From contig NZ_FNZF01000001.1 in assembly GCF_900109165.1 (NCBI RefSeq), forward strand, positions 983,376 through 1,047,375: a stretch of 64,000 nt of DNA, in the 5' to 3' direction. Below, one piece after another: positions 8,421 through 16,533 of this stretch. The stretch comes from Bhargavaea ginsengi (GTDB taxonomy: Bacteria > Bacillota > Bacilli > Bacillales_A > Planococcaceae). A program made the translations under genes and the position numbers. Positions within the stretch are counted from its first letter, which is position 1; each line of letters opens with the position of its first letter. Under the pieces are notes generated by a model. It was not told the DNA's origin. It saw only the letters and a program-made list of their open reading frames with translations, and made no database searches.

Positions 8421-9090
8421 TGCCCCACACCACCTTCAGGTATCTCGGATTTTTCGGGTCTGCCTCGATCTTCTCGCGGATTTTCCGGATATGGACGGCG
8501 ACGATATTGTCGGCGTTGTACGCCTGTTCGTTCCACACCCGCTCATAGATGTCATTGATCGAAAACACCCGTCCGGCATTTTGCATAAGCAATTCGGTAA
8601 TCCGATATTCGATAGGTGTCAGCTTTGCCGGCTCACCGTCCACCAGCAATTCCTTGGACTCCGGATTCAGCGTCAGCCCGCCGACACGGGTTTCGCCGCC
8701 CGTGTCTGTATACGTGCCCAGACGGACATACCGGCGGAGCTGCGACTTCACGCGCGCCATCAGTTCCATCGGGTGGAACGGCTTTGTCACATAGTCGTCA
8801 GCCCCGACCGACAGCCCATGGATCTTGTCCGTCTCTTCGGACTTCGCACTCAGCATGATGATCGGGATGTTCCTCGAGTCCCTGATGCGGAACGTCGCCT
8901 GGATGCCGTCCATTTCCGGCATCATGATATCGAGGATGATCAGATGCACTTCATTTTCCTCCAGAAGCCGGAGCGCTTCCGATCCATCGCCCGCCTTGAG
9001 CACATCGTAGCCTTCGTTCTTCAGATAAATTTCGATGCCGTCCCGGATTTCCTTGTCATCGTCGACGACCAGCACCTTAAACCGTTCCAT
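8398..9090 (-). CDS. OmpR-family response regulator
   Basis: 230 residues. Receiver domain with DDD at 10-12, phospho-acceptor Asp54 (ILDIMMPEMDG), LSAKSEE and the conserved Lys in YVTKPF. A winged-helix DNA-binding domain follows from about residue 130 to the end (LTPIEYRITELLMQN, VHIRKIREKIE). AAAGGGGCGGC precedes the ATG. It is first in a three-gene minus-strand operon with the small membrane protein and kinase, so it is the likely cognate regulator. Confidence 0.94.
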   Translation of the reverse strand: MERFKVLVVDDDKEIRDGIEIYLKNEGYDVLKAGDGSEALRLLEENEVHLIILDIMMPEMDGIQATFRIRDSRNIPIIMLSAKSEETDKIHGLSVGADDYVTKPFHPMELMARVKSQLRRYVRLGTYTDTGGETRVGGLTLNPESKELLVDGEPAKLTPIEYRITELLMQNAGRVFSINDIYERVWNEQAYNADNIVAVHIRKIREKIEADPKNPRYLKVVWGIGYKIEK

Positions 9091-9259
9091 AAAGAGCCGC
9101 CCCTTTCATGTTGATTTTATTGTACCGCGGAAAACTGAAGAAAAATAAAGGGGAAAAATGAAGATTTTCTTAAGGAAGAAATGCGGAGCAGGTCCTCACC
9201 CGGCGGCACCGATGAATGAAACATTCCCTCCCCGGGCATTCTGGAAGTGGAGGTGCATC

Positions 9260-9421
9260 ATGAGCAAAAATAAGAAAGAGCACAACAAGCCCGGCAGCAC
9301 GAAAAACCGCGAGGAATACGGTTACGGCTATGACATCAGCATCGATGACCTGGGTGTCATCGGGCAGAATGACGCCGCGAAAAAACAGAAACCCCGCAGC
9401 ACTAAAAAAGAAGAAAGTTGA
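9260..9421 (+). CDS. Small basic/hydrophilic protein
   Basis: 53 residues from ATG 9260 with GGAGGTG upstream. The sequence is Lys/Asn/Ser-rich at both ends (MSKNKKEHNKPGSTK; KKQKPRSTKKEES) with a central tyrosine-rich segment EEYGYGYDISIDDLG. No hydrophobic segment. Such small, lysine-rich proteins are common in Bacillales but I do not recognise this one. It is transcribed divergently from the response regulator and is followed by its own terminator, which supports it being a gene. Confidence 0.6.
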   Translation: MSKNKKEHNKPGSTKNREEYGYGYDISIDDLGVIGQNDAAKKQKPRSTKKEES

Positions 9422-9455
9422 AAAGGGCGGCCGTCCGGGACGGCTGCCCTTTTTT
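9421..9455. terminator. Bidirectional terminator
   Basis: AAAAGGGCGGCCGTCC pairs with the following ACGGCTGCCCTTTTTT around GGG, between convergent genes. Confidence 0.88.
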
Positions 9456-9462
9456 ACAACGA

Positions 9463-10374
9463 CTATTCCTTTTCCTCGCGGATCTGCTTGCGGAAGTACG
9501 GTGTGCGCTCCTCATCCGTACCGCGCTTGCCGAATGTAAGGACGATGAGCCCCGCCAGCAGCAAACCGACACCCATCCACGCAAAGAAGTTCAGTTCTTC
9601 GCCGACAATCGCGACGCCAAGGATCGCTGCGGTAAGCGGCTCGGCAAGCGCCAACGTGACTGCCGTTGCTGCCGGCAGCTCCTTCAGGCCGGAGGAATAG
9701 AGCAAGTATGCGACCGCCGTCGCGGCGACCGCGATGTAAACGATGACCGAGATTCCTTCCTGGGACCGGAGGCCATCCAACGGATAGATGAAGAGGAATG
9801 GTGACAGCAGCAATGCGCTGATCGTGAAGACGACACCGACCGCCGCGGCGGGATTCGCAAATTCCAGCACGATCTTGCTGGTCATCGAATAGACGGCAAA
9901 TGTCAGCCCGGCACCCAAGGCCAGCAGGACACCTGACGGATTGACGGAAACGTCATCGCCTGTCAGAAGCAGGAGTGCACATCCTGCGACAGCAAGCACT
10001 GTGGCCATCACCCATCTCCTGGATGGCCGGCGTCTCAGGATGATCCATTCAATCAGTCCCGCAAACACCGGCGCGCTGCCGATACCCGTCACTGTACCGA
10101 CCGCGACACCCGTCAGACGGACTGAACCGAAGAAAAAGGGCTGGAAAAGCGCCATCGCGACAGCTGCGACCAGCGTCGCCCGCCATGGCCACTCACCGAA
10201 GTTCACCCGGCGCATCGCGATTGCGAAAAACAGGAGGATCAGGCCGCCGCCGGCAAGCCGGAGCGCTCCAACAGTCAGCGGATGGACGCTTTCGGGAAGA
10301 TAGGACTGAGCCGTGCCTGTTGTCCCCCACAAAATCGCGCCAATCAGCACACTGATAAACGGCAGCAAATTCAA
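9463..10374 (-). CDS. EamA/DMT-family transporter
   Basis: 303 residues with ten hydrophobic segments in two repeated halves, the hallmark of EamA (drug/metabolite) permeases. The first half carries LWGTTGTAQSYLP and the second an ALAEPLTAAILGVAIVGE stretch typical of the family's helix 9. A charged tail KRGTDEERTP ends the protein. It is an inner-membrane exporter of a small metabolite, possibly an amino acid; the substrate cannot be inferred. A ribosome site GGAGGGG precedes the start. It stands alone, convergent to the small gene at 9260. Confidence 0.88.
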   Translation of the reverse strand: MNLLPFISVLIGAILWGTTGTAQSYLPESVHPLTVGALRLAGGGLILLFFAIAMRRVNFGEWPWRATLVAAVAMALFQPFFFGSVRLTGVAVGTVTGIGSAPVFAGLIEWIILRRRPSRRWVMATVLAVAGCALLLLTGDDVSVNPSGVLLALGAGLTFAVYSMTSKIVLEFANPAAAVGVVFTISALLLSPFLFIYPLDGLRSQEGISVIVYIAVAATAVAYLLYSSGLKELPAATAVTLALAEPLTAAILGVAIVGEELNFFAWMGVGLLLAGLIVLTFGKRGTDEERTPYFRKQIREEKE

Positions 10375-10507
10375 GTCGACCCCTCCTTTATCCCATTATT
10401 CTGATATGACTATATCACAACCGAACGGCCGTACGAACCAGCCTTTTTGCCTGTTGCCCATTTGCAATCGGTTTCTTATTTTGTTAGGGTGGGTAACTGT
10501 GTTCATA

Positions 10508-10520
10508 ATAAATCGTTTTG
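10508..10520 (+). promoter_or_regulatory. Shared 13-bp motif upstream of first BCCT gene
   Basis: ATAAATCGTTTTG, 14 bases before the ATG and overlapping the approach to the ribosome site. The same 13 bases occur at 12127-12139 upstream of the second BCCT gene. Candidate operator. Confidence 0.4.
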
Positions 10521-10533
10521 ATAAGGGGGAACC

Positions 10534-12048
10534 ATGAAAAAAGTCACGAAAGTTTTTTATATCACTCTCGCTTTGATTGCCATGGCGGTCCTGTTCGGCG
10601 TTGTGATGCCGGAACAGTATGAAACGGCCACAGGCAACATCCAGGCCTTTATACTTACCAATTTCGGCTGGTATTATCTGCTTCTCATGGCCGCATTGGT
10701 ACTCGTCTCGCTGTTTTTCGCGCTGAGTCCGTACGGACGGATCCGGCTCGGGAAAGACACCGACCGTCCTGATTTCTCAACACCGACCTGGCTGGCCATG
10801 CTATTTTCCGCCGGCATGGGAATCGGGCTCGTCTTCTACGGGGCAGCCGAACCGCTGACTCATTTCGCTGTAAATCCGCCTACAGAAGAACCCGGCACGG
10901 AAGCCGCCCTTAAGGACAGCCTGGTGTCGACCTATCTGCATTGGGGTATTCTTCCTTGGGCCATGTATGGCCTTACTGCTCTCGCGCTTGCCTTTTTCCA
11001 GTTCCGCAAAAATGAACCCGGTTTAATTTCTGCAACAATGAAGCCGATTTTCGGCGACAAGATGAATGGCCCTTGGGGAATCGCTGTCGACGTGCTCGCC
11101 GTTTTCGCTACCGCATTCGGGGTCGCTTCGTCACTCGGCTTCGGTGCTGTACAAATTAACGGGGGCTTGAATCATCTATTCGGCGTAGAAGTCGGCTTTC
11201 CTGCGCAGTTCGCGATCATCTCGGTCGTGACCGTCCTGTTCATGATCTCCGCCTGGTCAGGCCTCAGCAAAGGGATCAAGTACCTGTCCAACACGAATAT
11301 GGTGCTCGCCGTGCTTCTGCTGATTTTCGTAGTCATTGTTGGCCCGACACTGATGATCCTGAACCTGTTCACGGAAACACTCGGTACCCATTTCCAGAAC
11401 CTGATCCAGCTGAGTTTCCGCTCCGCTCCTCTATCAGGGGACAACCGGGACTTTGTTGAAGGCTGGACGATCTTCTATTGGGCATGGTGGATCTCCTGGT
11501 CACCGTTTGTCGGCATGTTCATCGCCCGTGTCTCGAGGGGCCGGACGATCCGGGAATTCCTGCTGGCCATCATCTTTGTCCCGACACTGTTTTCGATTTT
11601 CTGGTTTGCCTCCTTCGGAACAACGGCAGCCAGCGTCCACAATTCGGGAACCGATCTGAGCGGGCTCGCAACAGAACTTGTACTATTTAATGTCTTCGAC
11701 CAGCTCCCGATGTCGATCATCTTGTCCCTCATCGCCATCTTGCTGATTTCATCGTTCTTTATCACGTCCGCGGATTCGGCGACCTTCGTCCTCGGCATCC
11801 AGTCAACGAACGGATCCCTGACCCCGCCAAACCAGGTCAAGCTGATGTGGGGCGTGGCGCAGTCCGGAATCGCCGCCCTTCTTTTATATGTCGGCGGACT
11901 TCAGGCCATCCAGAACACGATCATCATTGCAGCCCTGCCGTTTTCGGTCATCCTGATTCTGATGGTGTACAGTACCTACAAGGCACTTAAACAGGAACGA
12001 CGCCGTATGGAAGACCTTGCAAAAGGAAAGCAGATCCGTAACAAATGA
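10534..12048 (+). CDS. BCCT-family transporter (glycine betaine/choline type), copy 1
   Basis: 504 residues with twelve membrane helices. Hallmarks are the periplasmic-side GMGIGLVFYGAAEP, and the family signature region WAWWISWSPFVGMFIARVS then RGRTIREF around residue 320. The C-terminus is basic (KQERRRMEDLAKGKQ) as in osmotically regulated BCCT carriers such as OpuD/BetL. It imports a compatible solute or related trimethylammonium compound by sodium symport. GGGGGAACC is the ribosome site. A close paralogue follows in tandem; a terminator separates them. Confidence 0.93.
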   Translation: MKKVTKVFYITLALIAMAVLFGVVMPEQYETATGNIQAFILTNFGWYYLLLMAALVLVSLFFALSPYGRIRLGKDTDRPDFSTPTWLAMLFSAGMGIGLVFYGAAEPLTHFAVNPPTEEPGTEAALKDSLVSTYLHWGILPWAMYGLTALALAFFQFRKNEPGLISATMKPIFGDKMNGPWGIAVDVLAVFATAFGVASSLGFGAVQINGGLNHLFGVEVGFPAQFAIISVVTVLFMISAWSGLSKGIKYLSNTNMVLAVLLLIFVVIVGPTLMILNLFTETLGTHFQNLIQLSFRSAPLSGDNRDFVEGWTIFYWAWWISWSPFVGMFIARVSRGRTIREFLLAIIFVPTLFSIFWFASFGTTAASVHNSGTDLSGLATELVLFNVFDQLPMSIILSLIAILLISSFFITSADSATFVLGIQSTNGSLTPPNQVKLMWGVAQSGIAALLLYVGGLQAIQNTIIIAALPFSVILILMVYSTYKALKQERRRMEDLAKGKQIRNK

Positions 12049-12060
12049 CGGCAAAAACAT

Positions 12061-12091
12061 GCCCGCTTTCCGACAAAAAGGGGAAGCGGGC
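12061..12091 (+). terminator. Terminator between the two BCCT genes
   Basis: GCCCGCTTTCC and GGGGAAGCGGGC form an 11-bp stem around an A-rich loop, followed by AGCTTTTCT. Confidence 0.75.
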
Positions 12092-12126
12092 AGCTTTTCT
12101 GAGGTGTACGAATAAAAAAATTTCAG

Positions 12127-12139
12127 ATAAATCGTTTTG
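12127..12139 (+). promoter_or_regulatory. Shared 13-bp motif upstream of second BCCT gene
   Basis: ATAAATCGTTTTG, identical to 10508-10520, here 67 bases before the ATG. Confidence 0.4.
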
Positions 12140-12206
12140 CCTTTGTTTCGAAAGTCTGGTATGGTGGTAAGCTGATTGTCAGGCCATATTATTCATAGGG
12201 GGAATC

Positions 12207-13706
12207 ATGAAGAAAGTCTCAAATGTCTTTTATATAACTGTCGCCATTATCGCACTGACTGTTGTCTTCGGCGTCATCGCGCCCAAAACGTATGAACAGG
12301 TTACAACCAACATCCAGTCCTTTGTCTCCACGGCATTTGGCTGGTATTATCTGTTGCTGTTTGCCGCGTTCCTTATTCTCGCAATTATTGTCGCAGTAAG
12401 CCCTTACGGCAGAATCCGGCTCGGAAAGGACACCGACCGTCCTGACTTTTCAACAGCCACATGGGTGGCCATGCTGTTTTCTGCCGGAATGGGCATCGGA
12501 CTCGTCTTCTACGGCGCGTCCGAACCGATCTCCCATTATGTGGTCAATCCCCCGACGGAAGAGCCGGGTACAGGCGCGGCCCTGAAGGAAGGCCTGACCT
12601 ATTCGTACCTGCATTGGGGCGCGCCGATCTGGGCCATGTACGGCATTACCGCACTGGCACTCGCCTTCTTCCAGTTCCGTAAAGACGAACCCGGGTTAAT
12701 TTCGTCAACATTGAAGCCGATTTTCGGTGATAAGATGAACGGCCCATGGGGAGTTGTCGTCGATGTGCTCGCTGTTTTTGCAACTGCATTCGGTGTTGCG
12801 ACTTCCCTCGGCTTCGGTGCTGTCCAAATTAACGCAGGGCTGAATCACCTATTCGGGATCGAGATCGGATTCACTTCCCAATTCGCCATCATCGTGGCCG
12901 TGACCATTCTATTCATCATTTCCGCCTGGTCGGGACTCAGCAAGGGGATCAAGTACCTGTCGAACACGAACATGGTGCTGGCAGTTATTCTGCTGATCAT
13001 CGTTGTTGTGGTCGGTCCTACACTTATGATTTTCAACATCTTCACGGAAACATTCGGACTTTATCTCGTGAATATGCTGGAAATGAGCTTCCGGACCGCA
13101 CCGCTTGCCGAAGATAACCGCAGCTTCGTCGATGGCTGGACCATCTTCTACTGGGCATGGTGGGTTTCCTGGGCTCCATTCGTCGGCATGTTCATCGCAC
13201 GCATATCCCGCGGACGGACAATCCGTGAATTTCTGCTTGGCGTCATTATCATCCCGACGTTATTTGTTTCATTCTGGTTTGCAGCTTTCGGCTCGACGGC
13301 GGCCTCTGTCCATGACTCTGGCACAGACTTGAGCGCGTTGTCGTCGGAACTGGTCCTGTTCAACATGTTTGACCAGCTTCCGCTGTCCATCGTGTTGTCG
13401 GTCATCGCGATTCTTCTTATCGCTTCGTTCTTCATCACCTCGGCAGACTCGGCCACCTTCGTCCTTGGGATGCAGTCGACCAAAGGCTCACTGACGCCGC
13501 CAAATCAGGTGAAGTTCGTCTGGGGAATTGCCCAGTCGGCCATTGCGATCCTTCTGCTGTATGTCGGCGGCCTTCAGGCGATCCAGAACACCATCATCAT
13601 CGCCGCCCTTCCTTTCTCCTTCGTCATGATCCTCATGACCATCGGAATCTTGAAGGCCCTGAAGGAAGAACGCAGAAGGATGGAAAAGCTCGCAAAAGGA
13701 AAATAA
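12207..13706 (+). CDS. BCCT-family transporter, copy 2
   Basis: 499 residues, colinear with the preceding BCCT protein over the whole length and identical over long stretches (for example KDTDRPDFS, GLSKGIKYLSNTNMVLA), so the pair is a tandem duplication that has diverged. Same signature WAWWVSWAPFVGMFIARIS. Differences cluster in the N-terminal two helices and in the loop after TETFG, where the substrate path or osmotic set point might differ. AGGGGGAATC precedes the ATG; a terminator follows. Substrate is inferred only from the family. Confidence 0.93.
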   Translation: MKKVSNVFYITVAIIALTVVFGVIAPKTYEQVTTNIQSFVSTAFGWYYLLLFAAFLILAIIVAVSPYGRIRLGKDTDRPDFSTATWVAMLFSAGMGIGLVFYGASEPISHYVVNPPTEEPGTGAALKEGLTYSYLHWGAPIWAMYGITALALAFFQFRKDEPGLISSTLKPIFGDKMNGPWGVVVDVLAVFATAFGVATSLGFGAVQINAGLNHLFGIEIGFTSQFAIIVAVTILFIISAWSGLSKGIKYLSNTNMVLAVILLIIVVVVGPTLMIFNIFTETFGLYLVNMLEMSFRTAPLAEDNRSFVDGWTIFYWAWWVSWAPFVGMFIARISRGRTIREFLLGVIIIPTLFVSFWFAAFGSTAASVHDSGTDLSALSSELVLFNMFDQLPLSIVLSVIAILLIASFFITSADSATFVLGMQSTKGSLTPPNQVKFVWGIAQSAIAILLLYVGGLQAIQNTIIIAALPFSFVMILMTIGILKALKEERRRMEKLAKGK

Positions 13707-13744
13707 ATTCAGCACCACACAGCCTGCAATCAAAGAAGAAAAAA

Positions 13745-13780
13745 CGGAACGCCCGCTCCCCGGATGGAGTGGGCGTTCCG
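13745..13780. terminator. Terminator after BCCT copy 2
   Basis: CGGAACGCCC and GGGCGTTCCG form the base of a long stem over CCGGATG, with A-run before and TGTTTT after. Confidence 0.8.
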
Positions 13781-13809
13781 CTGTTTTAGTCCAGAATCGG
13801 CCGGTGATT

Positions 13810-14871
13810 TCAGAAAGCAGTAACCATCATCAGACCCGCATATGCAGCTGCTACAAATCCTATTCCTGATGCGGCGACCAGCCACTTCGGAAGCTCCCGC
13901 CGGCCGCCGATCTGAAGCAATAGCAGAAGGAGCATGGCGATGACCAGCAACAGAAGACCTTCCGGATTCGGATCCAACCGGGCACGGATTAAGGATCCCG
14001 CCGGACCGGAAAGCCATTCGGCCAGCGGGGCTGCACCTTCCCTGGCGAACGTCGAGTTCACGTCATGGGGCGGAGCCAGCTTGCTCATGAAGGCGGTGAA
14101 CAGCAGGACAAAGCCGAGGAGCAGGCTTTCTGTTTTCAGCCAATGCATCGCCGGCCTTTCCGACCGTAAAAGGAAACCGTTCACCGTTGCCGCCGCAAGC
14201 AGCGGCAAGATGCTCAGATGCTTCAGGAGAAGCATCTGTCCATAGGGCAGGATCCACGAAGAAGCATAGTCTTCAGCCCTGACGACAAACAGCATGAGGA
14301 ATATTCCGGTTCCGATAATGATGGCCATCAGCACAACGGAAAATGGCGTAAACCACCGGAGAAACGCCCGCCAGTTCATCGTTTCAGATGGACGCCAGGC
14401 GATGTTGAGCAAAATACCGGCCCAGACGGATAGCACTGCCAGATGCACCGCGTGGCCGGTCAATCCGGGCTGTCCGTGGGTGCTCGCTGAATGGCTGCCG
14501 TATGCAATGGCGATAAATGCCAGAGCCATCAGAACGGCCTGTATGGAGGCATTGGCCCTGAAGCCGATGGCCGCGATCAGCAGAACGGCCAGAACCACAA
14601 TCGCCAAAAAGGTGTGTCCGGCCCGGAATCGTGCAGCGATATCCAGGAAGGCGGACAGGCGCTCCCCTGCCGGTGCCAGCATTATGGCCAGCTGGACGAC
14701 CGGTGCTGCGGCCAGCACCGGTATGAAGGCGGCAGCGACCATCTTTTGCCGTCCGGTGATACGGATTTCCGGCTTCCGTCCGTCCGGCACGAACTCAAGG
14801 GCAATCGCACCCGTCAAAAAGGCCATCACCAGATAAAGCAGGAAATCTGACAGCGCGGTATAAGCAATCAT
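13810..14871 (-). CDS. CopD-family copper-resistance membrane protein
   Basis: 353 residues with about nine membrane helices; the CopD domain covers helices 4-8 (ASTHGQPGLTGHAVHLAVLS, NIAWRPSETMNW). In B. subtilis the homologous YcnJ is one polypeptide with CopC and CopD parts; here CopD is a separate gene overlapping copC by four bases (ATGA at 14868-14871). CopC/CopD proteins take part in copper uptake or handling at the membrane. The last helices continue past the CopD domain to the C-terminus. Confidence 0.85.
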   Translation of the reverse strand: MIAYTALSDFLLYLVMAFLTGAIALEFVPDGRKPEIRITGRQKMVAAAFIPVLAAAPVVQLAIMLAPAGERLSAFLDIAARFRAGHTFLAIVVLAVLLIAAIGFRANASIQAVLMALAFIAIAYGSHSASTHGQPGLTGHAVHLAVLSVWAGILLNIAWRPSETMNWRAFLRWFTPFSVVLMAIIIGTGIFLMLFVVRAEDYASSWILPYGQMLLLKHLSILPLLAAATVNGFLLRSERPAMHWLKTESLLLGFVLLFTAFMSKLAPPHDVNSTFAREGAAPLAEWLSGPAGSLIRARLDPNPEGLLLLVIAMLLLLLLQIGGRRELPKWLVAASGIGFVAAAYAGLMMVTAF

Positions 14872-15470
14872 CGTTTCTTACGGAGTGAGAAGAAGATGAC
14901 CGCAATCAGGATCAGCACGACTGCAATAAGAACGCCTGTCATCATCCCGTTGCCGCTTTCTTCGTCAGCAGTCTCCGTGACGTCATCAGCCGTTTCTCCT
15001 GAGACTGCTTCTTCTTGCTCTGCGGCCTCTTCTTCCACAGAGATTTCTTCTTCCCCGCTGCTTTCCTCCTGTCCGGCAGCCTCTTCCGCGTTGCCGCCGG
15101 CAGGCTGCTCTCCCTCCGCAGTGATGCCGGCCGCGGCGGTGAAGGAGAGCTCGCCGCTGATCGGATGGCCGTCTTCACTGATGACCTCCCATCCGAGTGT
15201 CCATTCCCCGTCCGGCAACGGAGCGGTCAGGATACCCGTCAGCCGGTCTCCTTCTACGACCATCTCCTCGAATTCCGTTTCGCCTTCCCCTCCCGTCAGG
15301 ACCAGCTTGCTGCCTTCCTCGATGCCGGCACTGAATGTCAGTACGATCTCTTCAAGCGGTTCCGTCACCGTCGCCCCGTCTTCCGGCACCGATGTCTCCA
15401 TATGGGAATGCGCCAAAACCCCGGATGGCAAAATCATTACAAATAAAATAGTGAGCAACAGTTTTCTCAT
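14868..15470 (-). CDS. CopC-domain copper-binding protein, membrane-anchored
   Basis: 200 residues. Signal peptide MRKLLLTILFVMILPSGVLA, predicted cleavage after Ala20, exposing His21 of HSHMETSVPEDG as the new N-terminus, the expected first ligand of the CopC copper site. A second ligand is likely the His in SEDGHPISGELSF. The CopC fold ends near residue 115, followed by a long Glu-rich linker and a C-terminal helix (about 175-195) with LRKKR, which anchors it outside the membrane. Coupled to copD. Copper acquisition or tolerance is inferred from family. Confidence 0.88.
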   Translation of the reverse strand: MRKLLLTILFVMILPSGVLAHSHMETSVPEDGATVTEPLEEIVLTFSAGIEEGSKLVLTGGEGETEFEEMVVEGDRLTGILTAPLPDGEWTLGWEVISEDGHPISGELSFTAAAGITAEGEQPAGGNAEEAAGQEESSGEEEISVEEEAAEQEEAVSGETADDVTETADEESGNGMMTGVLIAVVLILIAVIFFSLRKKR

Positions 15471-15593
15471 GCTTTCCCCTACTTTCAGTTGGTTGATGTT
15501 TTTTGAGGCAACTTAACGTCACTCTAAAACAGACTGCCGGATCCGACAAGCAGAAACCCATCGGACGCTTTTCCGCACTTCCACTCTTTCCCG

Positions 15594-15622
15594 TTGACCT
15601 GATGAAAAACCTGTAATAAGAT
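15594..15622 (+). promoter_or_regulatory. Predicted promoter of the queT riboswitch transcript
   Basis: TTGACC, 17-base spacer, TAAGAT. Predicted start about 15629, just before the preQ1 element. Confidence 0.6.
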
Positions 15623-15640
15623 TGAACTTCGGGCTTTTTT

Positions 15641-15684
15641 CCCGCGCGGTTCGTAACCATCCCGCGAAAACAAAACTAGGGGAG
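15641..15684 (+). ncRNA. PreQ1-I riboswitch
   Basis: CCCGCGCGGTTCGTAACC followed by ATCCCGCGAAAACA and the AAACTA tail: P1 (CGCG/CGCG), the GGTTCG-AA loop, and the A-rich tail whose ACTA pairs back to the loop as an H-type pseudoknot. This order matches class I preQ1 aptamers. ACTAGGGGAG overlaps the Shine-Dalgarno sequence of queT ten bases before its ATG, so ligand binding would occlude translation. PreQ1-I elements commonly precede queT. Confidence 0.85.
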
Positions 15685-15693
15685 AGAAAATAG

Positions 15694-16185
15694 ATGAAAG
15701 TCAAAACGATGGCTGTCAATGCCGTCATTGCCGCATTATACCTCGCCGTCACGGCGCTTATCGCGCCGTTCGGCTTCACGAATATCCAGTTCCGGGTATC
15801 CGAGATGTTTAACCACCTCGTCGTATTCAACAAGAAATACCTGATCGGAATTGTCCTCGGCGTGTTCATCTCGAACCTGCTATTATCGACGCTCGGCTGG
15901 TATGACCTGACGTTTGGCGTGGCCCATTCCCTGATCTCGCTTGCGATCACAGTCGTTCTCTGCAAGTTCGTCAAGGGTCGTGTGAAAGGCATGGTCGCCA
16001 ACACGCTCGTCTTCACGTTCACGATGTTCATCATCGCGATCGAACTGAAGCTTGCACTCGGCTTTCCGTTCTGGTTCACCTACGCCACGCTCGCCATCAG
16101 CGAATTTGTCGTCATGATTGTCGGTGTGCCGGTCATGAATGCGTTGAACAAACGGCTCGACTTCAACCGAATGATTGAAGACTGA
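15694..16185 (+). CDS. queT: QueT-family queuosine-precursor transporter (ECF S component)
   Basis: 163 residues with five to six hydrophobic helices. The N-terminus MKVKTMAVNAVIAALYLAVT and the region FTNIQFRVSEMFNHLVVF match the QueT family, substrate-binding components of energy-coupling-factor importers for queuosine precursors. The gene is directly downstream of a preQ1 riboswitch, which independently supports the role. The ATPase and T components are not in the window and are presumably shared ECF modules elsewhere. A terminator follows eight bases after the stop. Confidence 0.93.
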   Translation: MKVKTMAVNAVIAALYLAVTALIAPFGFTNIQFRVSEMFNHLVVFNKKYLIGIVLGVFISNLLLSTLGWYDLTFGVAHSLISLAITVVLCKFVKGRVKGMVANTLVFTFTMFIIAIELKLALGFPFWFTYATLAISEFVVMIVGVPVMNALNKRLDFNRMIED

Positions 16186-16192
16186 TCCATTT

Positions 16193-16219
16193 AAAGCTCC
16201 GGCGGCCTGCCGGAGCTTT
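16193..16219 (+). terminator. Terminator after queT
   Basis: AAAGCTCCGGC and GCCGGAGCTTT around a 5-base loop, followed by ATTTTATG. Confidence 0.85.
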
Positions 16220-16280
16220 ATTTTATGTTTAGGGAACTGTACGCGTGCTCATCCGTATAATAATCAGAAGGAGTGATCCG

Positions 16281-16475
16281 ATGAGAAGATTCTACCGATC
16301 TACACGGGAAAAACAGCTGTCGGGTGTTCTTGGCGGTCTTAGTGAACGGTTCGGAATCGATGTGAGCATCCTCCGCATCGTCACTGTCCTATCCGGATTT
16401 TTCACTTCCGGGATCACCTGGCTGATTTACTTGATCGCGGCCATCGTGATGCCGACGGACAAACAGCTGGACTGA
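16281..16475 (+). CDS. PspC-domain membrane protein
   Basis: 64 residues from ATG 16281 with AGAAGGAGTG upstream; an earlier in-frame ATG has no ribosome site. The sequence MRRFYRSTREKQLSGVLGGL then ERFGIDVSILRI is the PspC N-terminal signature, followed by one hydrophobic span (about 40-60). Small PspC proteins occur in Bacillales as membrane-stress associated components, often with other envelope-stress genes. Here it is single, convergent to an ABC importer gene across a terminator. Confidence 0.88.
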   Translation: MRRFYRSTREKQLSGVLGGLSERFGIDVSILRIVTVLSGFFTSGITWLIYLIAAIVMPTDKQLD

Positions 16476-16497
16476 TCGTCAGGTTGCCTAAGAGATG

Positions 16498-16532
16498 AAA
16501 AAAGCGATGCCGCCGGGGGCATCGCTTTTTTG
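16498..16532. terminator. Bidirectional terminator
   Basis: AAAAAAGCGATGCC pairs with GGCATCGCTTTTTT over a short loop between convergent genes. Confidence 0.9.
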
Positions 16533-16533
16533 G

